Assembly: GCA_007123015.1 (NCBI GenBank)
Contig: SKSL01000238.1
Span: 1-12,680 of the forward strand
Source of the DNA: Natronohydrobacter sp.
GTDB taxonomy: Bacteria; Pseudomonadota; Alphaproteobacteria; Rhodobacterales; Rhodobacteraceae
Length of the DNA stretch: 12,680 nucleotides
Reading direction: 5' to 3'
Part shown: positions 7,241 to 12,680 of the stretch, in pieces
Numbering within the stretch: position 1 is the stretch's first letter
How the letters are laid out: every line of letters begins with the position of its first letter
Position numbers and translations under genes: made by a program
The notes under the pieces: model-generated
What the model saw: the letters and a program-made list of their open reading frames with translations, nothing else
Told to the model about the DNA's origin: nothing
Databases searched by the model: none

Positions 7241-8290
7241 TCAGGATGCGGGCATGTCCTTGACACGCCAATAGAGCGCAAAGCCGGGGTCGAAAACAGT
7301 GACCGGGCCTGCGCCTGTGTCGATCTTTGCAGGGTAGGCGACGGGGTCGGCAGTTTTTTCAAGCGTCAGACTCTCCGAGTTCACTGGCAGCTGGTAGAAG
7401 CCGGGACCATGGCGCGCGACAAAACCTTCGAGCCTGTCCAGCGCATCAGCCGTGTCAAAGATCTGCGCGAGGATCGACATCGTATTCGTGGCTGTGAAAC
7501 AGCCCGCGCAGCCGCAGGCCGATTCCTTGGCATCATCGCTATGGGGGGCGCTGTCGGTGCCCAGAAAAAACCGCGCATCGCCTGATGTTGCGGCGCTGAC
7601 CAGCGCCTGACGATGCGTCTCGCGCTTGGCCACTGGCAGGCAGTAGTAATGCGGCTTGATTCCGCCCACCAGGATATGGTTGCGGTTGATCACCAGATGA
7701 TGCGTCGTGATCGTGGCCCCCAGCCCTTCGGGCGCGCTTTGCACATAGGCCACGGCATCGGCTGTGGTGATATGTTCCATCACCACGCGCAACTGCGGTG
7801 TCGCGCGGCGCAGGGGGTCGAGCACGCGGTCGATGAACACGGCTTCGCGATCAAAGATATCAACATCCGGGTCCGTGACTTCGCCATGGGTGCAAAGCGG
7901 GATTCCTGCTTCGGCCATGGCGTCAAGCACGCCGCGCACCCGGTCGAAATCGCGCACGCCGCTGGCCGAATTGGTGGTGGCCCCGGCCGGATAGAGCTTG
8001 ACCGCCGTGATGATCCCGGCCCGATGCGCGGCAACCACATCTGCCGGGTCAGTGGTTTCGGTCAGGTAAAGTGTCATCAGGGGCGTGAACCCCTGCCCGG
8101 TCACGGCCCGGATCCGGTCGCGATAGTCTTGCGCCTGTGCGCCGGTCACGACAGGCGGCACAAGATTGGGCATGATGATCGCGCGGGCGAAATGGCGCGC
8201 GGTTTCTGGCGCGATACCGGCCAGCATCGCGCCGTCGCGCAGATGCAGATGCCAGTCATCAGGGCGGGGCAGGGTCAGGGTCTGGATCAT
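7241..8290 (-). CDS. pyrC: Dihydroorotase (class II, E. coli type)
   Basis: PyrC reversibly cyclises N-carbamoyl-aspartate to dihydroorotate, the third step of pyrimidine synthesis, in the cytoplasm. At 349 residues it matches the E. coli-type class II enzyme. The binuclear zinc site is complete: His14 and His16 in DDWHLHLRDG, the lysine that becomes carboxylated (Lys98 in AVKLYPAGATTNS), His135 in THGE, His173 in MEHITT, and the catalytic Asp246 in GTDSAPH. The KESACGCAGCF segment also matches the class II family. The ATG at 8290 has AGGAAAGG directly upstream. It follows the 315-residue unknown gene by 39 nt and precedes pyrE, so all four - strand genes here may share transcripts. Confidence 0.96.
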   Translation of the reverse strand: MIQTLTLPRPDDWHLHLRDGAMLAGIAPETARHFARAIIMPNLVPPVVTGAQAQDYRDRIRAVTGQGFTPLMTLYLTETTDPADVVAAHRAGIITAVKLYPAGATTNSASGVRDFDRVRGVLDAMAEAGIPLCTHGEVTDPDVDIFDREAVFIDRVLDPLRRATPQLRVVMEHITTADAVAYVQSAPEGLGATITTHHLVINRNHILVGGIKPHYYCLPVAKRETHRQALVSAATSGDARFFLGTDSAPHSDDAKESACGCAGCFTATNTMSILAQIFDTADALDRLEGFVARHGPGFYQLPVNSESLTLEKTADPVAYPAKIDTGAGPVTVFDPGFALYWRVKDMPAS

Positions 8291-8329
8291 GGCCTTTCCT
8301 ATACGGAAATGCGCGGCCCTTTCCAGCCC

Positions 8330-9277
8330 TCAATCACCATGATCCAGCGCTGCATCAAGGCATTTTTCCGCCCGCTCGAGATGCTTGCGTATGCCCGTGC
8401 TGTTTTCCAACGCCAGCGCCTGTTTGGCGGCGACAACAGTCAGGGCGGGATGATTGGCCTTGGCGACCCGTTTGACCAGTTCCTTCAGATAGGTCGGGTC
8501 CTCGCGCCGCTTACGCATCAGGTCGTGAAAGCGCGCCGGTGTCAGCCGTCCACGGATCGCAGTCTGGATCAGCGTGTCCAAGACCCCGAGCCGGTCAAGC
8601 CCGGCGACCGTCTCGGGCCCAAGTGCAGGGCTGCGCAACATGGTCACACTGGGCCTGCGGAACAATGTGGCATGCATCGCATCCGTCTTGTTGGTGCTGT
8701 CATAGACCACGAAAACTGCGCCCGCACCATCAACCATTTCAGGGGCAAAGCCGAACCGCGTGCGGAAATCCAACCGGCGCTGCGGTTTGAATCGCCGCTC
8801 CCAAGGCGCGATTTCAGGATCAAGCGTCGCTTGCGGTGCAATCGCCAGCACAGTCGCGCCGGGTGCCGCGACACTGAAGGCGCAGGCCGCATAGCCCGCC
8901 ATCCCGGCCCCAAAAAACAGCACGCGCGAGAAACTGTCGAAAAACGCTGCATCGATCTGGGCGTCGAAGAAATCCAGGACTTCCGAATCACGATACCAAC
9001 GCGGCGCGCGCGCGAGCAGAACAAGGCTGGACCAGCCATGCTGCTGCGCGATGCGCCACCCGAGCGGACTGTGATCATCGCGCGTTTTCCGGATCGTCTC
9101 GACTGTCTCGAAACTGACCAGCAGCGTATCATTTCCATCGGCGAAAAATGCGGCATGATGTGCCCCAAGCGGGATGAAGGCCCCATGATCATCGGCAATT
9201 TCATCCAGCCGGGCCAGCCATTCGGCCTCTGTCCGCGCAGCCGCAAGATTGATTTCTTCATTACTCTCGGTCATCAT
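8330..9277 (-). CDS. Conserved Rhodobacterales-type protein of unknown function, alpha/beta-hydrolase-like
   Basis: This 315-residue protein is probably cytoplasmic: it has no signal peptide or membrane segment. Related Rhodobacterales proteins are, as I recall, sometimes labelled phosphoadenosine phosphosulfate reductase, but I see no PAPS-reductase PP-loop or C-terminal Cys motif to support that. The core (about 117-150) reads SRVLFFGAGMAGYAACAFS then ATVLAIAPQATLDP, resembling the strand-elbow-helix of alpha/beta-hydrolase-like proteins (compare a GSSMGGYAA elbow). The nucleophile position is Gly125 instead of Ser, suggesting a non-catalytic member. The C-terminal third (about 240-310) is charged and helical (RKRREDPTYLKELVKRVAKANH). 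The start is ATG 9277, or the adjacent ATG at 9274; the ribosome-binding site (GCGGA) is weak. It lies 39 nt upstream of pyrC. The function is not inferred. Confidence 0.75.
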   Translation of the reverse strand: MMTESNEEINLAAARTEAEWLARLDEIADDHGAFIPLGAHHAAFFADGNDTLLVSFETVETIRKTRDDHSPLGWRIAQQHGWSSLVLLARAPRWYRDSEVLDFFDAQIDAAFFDSFSRVLFFGAGMAGYAACAFSVAAPGATVLAIAPQATLDPEIAPWERRFKPQRRLDFRTRFGFAPEMVDGAGAVFVVYDSTNKTDAMHATLFRRPSVTMLRSPALGPETVAGLDRLGVLDTLIQTAIRGRLTPARFHDLMRKRREDPTYLKELVKRVAKANHPALTVVAAKQALALENSTGIRKHLERAEKCLDAALDHGD

Positions 9278-9477
9278 TTAATCCGCTTTGGCGCAGGGAA
9301 TATGTCATTCACCAAGAGTATCGGATCCGCGCCGTTAGGCAAGAACACAGCACTTGCAGACACTCTTCAAACGGATCACAGGGCTGCTTGGCGCGCCATC
9401 ACCTGCCGAGCCAGAAACAAAGCCCGGTATTGCGATGGATTGGCATTGGGCAAGAAAAAACCGTCCGTCTCTGAATA
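9278..9477. other. Intergenic region upstream of the unknown gene
   Basis: These 200 nt lie between the start of the - strand unknown gene and the FNR-type box. A 59-codon + strand frame (ATG 9302, stop 9479-9481) has an AGGGA a few bases before its ATG. Its codon use, however, includes several codons rare in the neighbouring genes (TTA, AGA, GGA, AGG), and the product is basic and resembles no family. I do not call it a gene. The region has lower GC than the flanking genes, as expected for regulatory DNA. Confidence 0.5.
9315..9342 (-). promoter_or_regulatory. Weak candidate promoter for the unknown gene-pyrC-pyrE block
   Basis: On the - strand, TTGCCT (plus positions 9337-9342) and TACTCT (9315-9320) are 16 bases apart and would start transcription about 30 nt before the ATG at 9277. 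Each hexamer keeps only the most conserved positions, so this is a low-confidence pattern match placed where a promoter is expected. Confidence 0.25.
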
Positions 9478-9491
9478 TTGATCGAGATCAA
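9478..9491. promoter_or_regulatory. FNR/FnrL-type binding site
   Basis: The sequence TTGAT-CGAG-ATCAA is a perfect match to the FNR/FnrL consensus TTGAT-N4-ATCAA. FnrL is the [4Fe-4S] oxygen-sensing regulator of Rhodobacter relatives; Dnr/NnrR-type CRP/FNR regulators bind very similar sites. Because the site is symmetrical it could serve either strand. On the + strand, a class II activator position (centre at -41.5) would place a start near 9526. On the - strand the unknown gene begins about 200 nt away. The + strand reading is favoured by the terminator at 9628-9654. Confidence 0.7.
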
Positions 9492-9525
9492 AGAACAGTG
9501 ACGCAAAAGATGTCATTTGAAATCA

Positions 9526-9654
9526 TGTTTAGGCGAGCCGAGACATGCCACGGGAAAGCTCTTTCTGCCCCCATGCGCCCGGCGCTTCTGAACATTCCTC
9601 CCTGTCCCGTTTAGACGGGCCGACTTGCCACCCCGATTTCGGGGTGGTTTTTTT
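9526..9654 (+). ncRNA. Predicted oxygen-regulated small RNA, about 130 nt
   Basis: This call is inferred from its two ends: a perfect FNR/FnrL box (9478-9491) set for a start near 9526, and a strong intrinsic terminator (9628-9654) that functions only on this strand. Between them lies another hairpin, CCCGT-TTAG-ACGGG (9606-9619), and a weaker one around GAAA-GCTC-TTTC (9554-9565). A C-rich stretch at 9568-9572 (CCCCC) falls between hairpins and could be a pairing region. The -10 element is weak (TGTCAT at 9511-9516 or AATCAT at 9521-9526), as is usual for activator-dependent promoters. The layout recalls the FnrL-dependent sRNA PcrZ of Rhodobacter sphaeroides, but homology is not established. 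A 34-codon frame (ATG 9510, stop 9612-9614) without a ribosome-binding site could instead make this a small mRNA. The 5' end is an estimate. Confidence 0.5.
9628..9654 (+). terminator. Strong intrinsic terminator, + strand only
   Basis: CCACCCCG (9628-9635) and CGGGGTGG (9640-9647) form a perfect 8-bp GC-rich stem with an ATTT loop, followed by seven T residues (9648-9654). Read on the - strand the same hairpin is preceded by the A-run and followed by GCAAGTCGG, so it lacks a U-tract in the direction of rsmA. The T-run overlaps the rsmA stop codon. Confidence 0.88.
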
Positions 9655-10498
9655 ATGTGGGTCCAGACGGGCTGATCGCGCGGGCAAGTCGGCACCACGC
9701 TTCCAGTCCGACTTCCTCGGCCCGCGCCGTGGCTGCGATGCCACTGGCTTCGAGCAATGGCTCGATCTGCGGATGCTGCCCTTTCAGCGCAGCGCGCAGC
9801 ATCTTGCGCCGTTGGTTGAACCCAGCCGCGACAAGCCGCTCCAGAACCCGCGCATCCGCCGGGAAGCGCGGCGCTTCCAGTCGCGTGATATGCACGACGG
9901 ATGAGCTGACCTTGGGCGGCGGCGTAAAGGCCTCGGGCGGCAGATGCAGCGCAATCCGTGCATCCGCCCGCCATTGCACCATCAGCGCTAGCCGCCCATA
10001 GGCTTTGGTTCCCGGCTTCGCCACGATCCGCTCGGCCACTTCACGCTGAAACATCAGCGTCAGACTGTCCCAGAAGGGCGGCCAGTGATCTGGCGTCATC
10101 CAGCGGATCAGAAGTTCCGTGCCGACATTATAGGGCAGATTGGCCACCACCTTGATCGGGGGGGTCAGATGGGCGAGCGCCTCCACGGCCAGCGCATCCC
10201 CTTCGATCACCTGCAATCGCCCCGGATAAGCGGCGGCGATCGCGCCCAATGCAGGCAGACAGCGCGCATCTTTCTCGATGGCCAGCACTTTACGCGCGCC
10301 TTCGGCCAGAAGCCCGCGCGTCAGCCCGCCTGGACCGGGCCCCACTTCCAGCACATCCGCGCCCGACAGATCCCCCGCCACCCGCGCAATCCGCGCAGTC
10401 AGGTTCAGATCCAGCAGGAAATTCTGCCCGAAACTCTTTTTCGCGCGCAGATCATGGGCGCGGATCACTTCGCGCAGGGGCGGCAGGGTATCAATCAT
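9653..10498 (-). CDS. rsmA: 16S rRNA (adenine(1518)-N6/adenine(1519)-N6)-dimethyltransferase
   Basis: RsmA (KsgA) dimethylates two adjacent adenosines in the 3'-terminal helix 45 of 16S rRNA using S-adenosylmethionine, a late checkpoint of 30S assembly; its loss gives kasugamycin resistance in other bacteria. The 281-residue protein has the KKSFGQNFLLD entry motif (20-30), SAM motif I VLEVGPGPGGLT (49-60), the acidic IEKD (74-77), IEGDAL (98-103) and the catalytic NLPY motif at 120-123. The C-terminal helical domain contains PPPKVSSSVVHI and NQRRKMLRAAL, also typical. The ATG overlaps the pdxA stop (ATGA, 10495-10498), indicating translational coupling. The stop lies within the T-run of the opposing + strand terminator, so convergent transcription is possible. 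Confidence 0.96.
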   Translation of the reverse strand: MIDTLPPLREVIRAHDLRAKKSFGQNFLLDLNLTARIARVAGDLSGADVLEVGPGPGGLTRGLLAEGARKVLAIEKDARCLPALGAIAAAYPGRLQVIEGDALAVEALAHLTPPIKVVANLPYNVGTELLIRWMTPDHWPPFWDSLTLMFQREVAERIVAKPGTKAYGRLALMVQWRADARIALHLPPEAFTPPPKVSSSVVHITRLEAPRFPADARVLERLVAAGFNQRRKMLRAALKGQHPQIEPLLEASGIAATARAEEVGLEAWCRLARAISPSGPT

Positions 10499-11460
10499 CC
10501 GCGGGCTTCCACCATCTGCGCCGCCATCCGCAAGGCGGCGATCAACGAAGACGGGTCCGCCACCCCTTGCCCGGCAATCCCGTACGCCGTGCCATGATCG
10601 GGCGAGGTCCGCACAAAGGGCAGCCCCAGCGTCACATTCACCCCGCCTGCAAAATCAATTGTCTTGATCGGGATCAGCGCCTGATCGTGATACATGCAGA
10701 CAGCGACATCATAGCCTTCCCGCGCGCCTGCGTGAAACATCGTATCTGCAGGAAGGGGGCCGTCTATCGCCCAGCCTTCCCCGCGCAACGTCTCCAGCAC
10801 CGGCATGATCACCTCGATTTCCTCACGCCCCATCCCCCCCGCTTCGCCCGCATGCGGGTTCAGCCCCGCCACAGCGATGCGGGGCGCGGCAATCCCGAAA
10901 TCGCGCTGCAACGCGGCCCGCGTGATCCGCAAGCATTGCGCCAGCCGCTCGGCGGTCAGCGCGCGCGGCACTTCTGCCAGCGGGATATGGATCGTCGCGG
11001 GCACCACCCGCAACGCATCACAAGCCAGCATCATCACCACTGGCACTCTGCCCGCCAGTTCCGCCAGATATTCGGTATGTCCCGGAAACCCGAAGCCCGC
11101 GCCCGACTTCAGTGCTGCCTTGTTGATCGGACAGGTCACGACCCCCGAGGCCGCGCCTTCCTGCACCAGTCCCACAGCCCGCGCGATCACCTCGACAATC
11201 GCCTGCGCATTGCCCGACTCCGGCACCCCCGGCACGGAAGCAAAGGGGAAGTCATGCAGCAAGACGGGCAGGACCGCCTCCGGCACCTCCCTGGCCTCTG
11301 CAACAGAGCCCACTGCAACCCATTCCGCCCCGACAGGCAGATGCTGCGGATCGCCCAGCCAGGCGAAGGGCAGGGCTGCCCCGAGCAGAGCGCGCGCCTT
11401 CACCGCAATCTCGGGCCCGATCCCCGATGGATCCCCACAGGTCATAACCAGAGGTCTCAC
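10495..11460 (-). CDS. pdxA: 4-hydroxythreonine-4-phosphate dehydrogenase
   Basis: PdxA oxidises 4-phosphohydroxy-L-threonine with NAD(P)+ in the DXP-dependent route to pyridoxal 5'-phosphate. I start it at GTG 11460, giving 321 residues with the N-terminus VRPLVMTCGDPSGIGPEIAVKA; GGGAG lies about 8 nt upstream. The longer open frame, back to 11523, only translates an intergenic repeat. Family motifs are TCGDPSGIGPE (7-17), TCPINKAALKSGAGFGFPGHTEY (109-131), and the divalent-metal histidines His158 (TIHIPL), His203 (NPHAGEAG) and His258 (MYHDQALIPIK), each offset by 8 from the E. coli ligands. FVRTSPDHGTAYGIAG (282-297) completes the signature. It overlaps rsmA by 4 nt. In many proteobacteria surA precedes pdxA; here mnmA and a repeat do. 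Confidence 0.94.
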   Translation of the reverse strand: MRPLVMTCGDPSGIGPEIAVKARALLGAALPFAWLGDPQHLPVGAEWVAVGSVAEAREVPEAVLPVLLHDFPFASVPGVPESGNAQAIVEVIARAVGLVQEGAASGVVTCPINKAALKSGAGFGFPGHTEYLAELAGRVPVVMMLACDALRVVPATIHIPLAEVPRALTAERLAQCLRITRAALQRDFGIAAPRIAVAGLNPHAGEAGGMGREEIEVIMPVLETLRGEGWAIDGPLPADTMFHAGAREGYDVAVCMYHDQALIPIKTIDFAGGVNVTLGLPFVRTSPDHGTAYGIAGQGVADPSSLIAALRMAAQMVEARG

Positions 11461-11474
11461 CCCACACTCCCATT

Positions 11475-11544
11475 CATTTTCTTGCGACAAATACTCCGGG
11501 GGGTGAATTGGCCGCAAGGCCAAGAGGGGGGCAGCGCCCCCTCT
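11475..11544 (+). repeat. Composite palindromic intergenic element (repeat copy 2 plus two hairpins)
   Basis: The element fills most of the 84-nt mnmA-pdxA gap. Its first 22 nt (11475-11496) match the repeat at 7213-7234 in inverted orientation (19 of 22). They are followed by a run of six G, then a perfect hairpin TTGGCC-GCAA-GGCCAA (11508-11523) with a GNRA-type loop, and an abutting stem AGAGGGGG / CCCCCTCT (11523-11530 and 11537-11544). The second stem ends directly at the mnmA stop codon, so it could serve as 3'-end structure of the mnmA message, although no T-run follows. The whole arrangement is like intergenic elements that I recall as common in Rhodobacteraceae genomes. Confidence 0.65.
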
Positions 11545-12680
11545 CTAGCGCCCTTTCCAGATCCAGCCCCCACCAAAGACGCGGCCACCCTCAGGCGCAT
11601 AGAAGACACATGCCTGCCCTGGACTGATCCCTTCCTCAGGTGTCAGCAACTCCACTTCGGCCTCGGTCGCCGAGAGCGGCCGGATCAGCGCAGGCGCAGG
11701 CGGCCGGGTCGAGCGCAGCTTCACCGAAAGCTCCCATTCCCCGCGCGCGGTAAACTGCTCGTCCCCCAGCCAGTTGATCTCGCGCACAGGCACACGCCGG
11801 GTTGCCAGCGCCGTCTTCGGCCCCACGATCACCCGCCGCGTCTCTGGATCAAGCCGCACCACATAAAGCGGCTCCGACAGACCGCCAATCCCCAAACCGC
11901 GCCGTTGCCCGATCGTGTAATGAATCACCCCTGCATGCTGGCCCAGCACACGGCCCGCCATATCCTCAATCTCGCCAGGATCCGCAGCACCTGGGCGCAA
12001 CTTCTCGATCACGCGCGCATAATCGCCATCGGGTACGAAACAGATATCCTGGCTGTCCGGTTTGTCAGCCACACTCAGCCCATGCTGTGCTGCAAGCGCC
12101 CGCGTCTCGGCTTTTGTCGCCAGATGCCCGAGTGGAAATCGCAAAAACTCCAGTTGGTCGCGCGTGGTCGAGAACAGGAAATAACTCTGATCACGCACAG
12201 GATCAGCCGCGCGGTGCAACTCTGCCCCGTTTACCCCCGGCTTGCGCTGGATATAGTGCCCGGTCGCCATGCAATCCGCGCCCAGATCGCGCGCGGTTTC
12301 AAGCAAATCACGGAACTTCACTCGCTCATTGCAGCGGATGCAGGGAACAGGTGTTGCCCCGGCCAGATAGGCATCCGCGAATTCATCCATCACCGATTCG
12401 CGAAAATGCGACTCGTAGTCCAGCACGTAATGCGGAAACCCCATCGCCTCGGCCACGCGCCGCGCATCATGGATATCGCGCCCCGCACAGCAGGCCCCTT
12501 TCTTCGCAAGCGCCGCGCCATGGTCATAAAGTTGCAAGGTCACGCCCACGACATCATAGCCTTCGCGCGACAATTCAGCCGCCACGACAGAACTGTCCAC
12601 ACCGCCCGACATGGCGACCACGACCCGCGTCTCTGCAGGCGGCTTGGGAATTCCAAGCGAATTCAGAACAGTATCGTAGG
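11545..12680 (-). CDS. mnmA: tRNA-specific 2-thiouridylase MnmA (5' end outside window)
   Basis: MnmA adenylates U34 of the tRNAs for Lys, Glu and Gln and transfers sulfur to make 2-thiouridine. The frame stays open to the window edge, and 377 residues are visible. The residues before the internal GTG at 12621 (LNSLGIPKPPAETRV) fit the family N-terminus, so the true start lies beyond 12680. Visible motifs are the PP-loop AMSGGVDSSV, GACCAGRDIHDARRVAE, the catalytic Cys in PCIRCNERVKF, ATGHYIQR, DQSYFLF, and the second catalytic Cys in DSQDICFVPDGDY. IHYTIGQRRGLGIGG and the C-terminal beta-barrel segment GISPGQACVFYAPEGGRVFGGG complete the fold. It ends directly at a palindromic intergenic element and is the first - strand gene of the block within the window. 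Confidence 0.95.
   Translation of the reverse strand, partial: YDTVLNSLGIPKPPAETRVVVAMSGGVDSSVVAAELSREGYDVVGVTLQLYDHGAALAKKGACCAGRDIHDARRVAEAMGFPHYVLDYESHFRESVMDEFADAYLAGATPVPCIRCNERVKFRDLLETARDLGADCMATGHYIQRKPGVNGAELHRAADPVRDQSYFLFSTTRDQLEFLRFPLGHLATKAETRALAAQHGLSVADKPDSQDICFVPDGDYARVIEKLRPGAADPGEIEDMAGRVLGQHAGVIHYTIGQRRGLGIGGLSEPLYVVRLDPETRRVIVGPKTALATRRVPVREINWLGDEQFTARGEWELSVKLRSTRPPAPALIRPLSATEAEVELLTPEEGISPGQACVFYAPEGGRVFGGGWIWKGR

Noticed and set aside
7613..9481. A 622-codon + strand open frame antisense to pyrC and the unknown gene
   Set aside because: It is the mirror frame of two well-supported GC-rich - strand genes; its His/Arg-rich translation has no family features and no ribosome-binding site.
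9302..9481. A 59-codon + strand frame upstream of the FNR-type box
   Set aside because: Despite an AGGGA before the ATG, its codon use is unlike the neighbouring genes and its product matches no family; it overlaps the regulatory box.
11461..11523. A 21-residue N-terminal extension of pdxA
   Set aside because: It translates the intergenic repeat and hairpin; GTG 11460 has a good ribosome-binding site and gives the family N-terminus.
12610..12621. An internal GTG or ATG as the mnmA start
   Set aside because: The frame continues to the window edge with conserved N-terminal residues, and starting here would remove the first beta-strand before the PP-loop.
1..12680. CRISPR arrays, tRNA or rRNA genes, insertion sequences, phage or defence genes
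   Set aside because: No regularly spaced repeats, tRNA-like cloverleaf, transposase or integrase frame was seen; the window is core-genome content apart from the short repeats.

Overview
This window looks like a chromosomal housekeeping segment from an alphaproteobacterium of the Rhodobacteraceae (Rhodobacter/Roseobacter group). The evidence is the form of the conserved proteins (S2, EF-Ts, FabF, MltG, the class II dihydroorotase PyrC, RsmA, PdxA, MnmA), the GC-rich codon use, two copies of an intergenic repeat that I associate with this family, and a perfect FNR/FnrL-type binding site. The genus cannot be fixed from the sequence alone.

Left block, + strand (1-4733): a good sigma-70-like promoter and a foldable leader precede rpsB-tsf (ribosomal protein S2 and elongation factor Ts), which end at a strong hairpin terminator. 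After a 387-nt gap with no convincing gene come fabF and mltG, which overlap by 4 nt: fatty-acid chain elongation, and the membrane lytic transglycosylase that releases growing glycan strands.

Right block, - strand (4758-12680, read right to left): mnmA (tRNA 2-thiouridylase, 5' end outside the window), a composite repeat with two hairpins, pdxA and rsmA (4-nt overlap), a 375-nt intergenic region, a Rhodobacterales-type protein of unknown function with a degenerate hydrolase-like elbow, pyrC and pyrE (pyrimidine synthesis), and a CPA2/Kef-type cation:proton antiporter with an RCK domain. The two blocks converge at about 4734-4770.

The most interesting spot is 9478-9654. A perfect FNR/FnrL box (TTGAT-CGAG-ATCAA) is followed, about 140 nt downstream, by a textbook intrinsic terminator that works only for + strand transcription, although no annotated + strand gene lies there. 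The simplest reading is an oxygen-regulated small RNA of about 130 nt, convergent with rsmA. It would resemble in regulation the FnrL-dependent sRNA PcrZ of Rhodobacter sphaeroides, but homology is not shown. Everything else is largely ordinary core-genome content, with some apparent breaks in familiar gene order (no acpP before fabF, mnmA rather than surA before pdxA).
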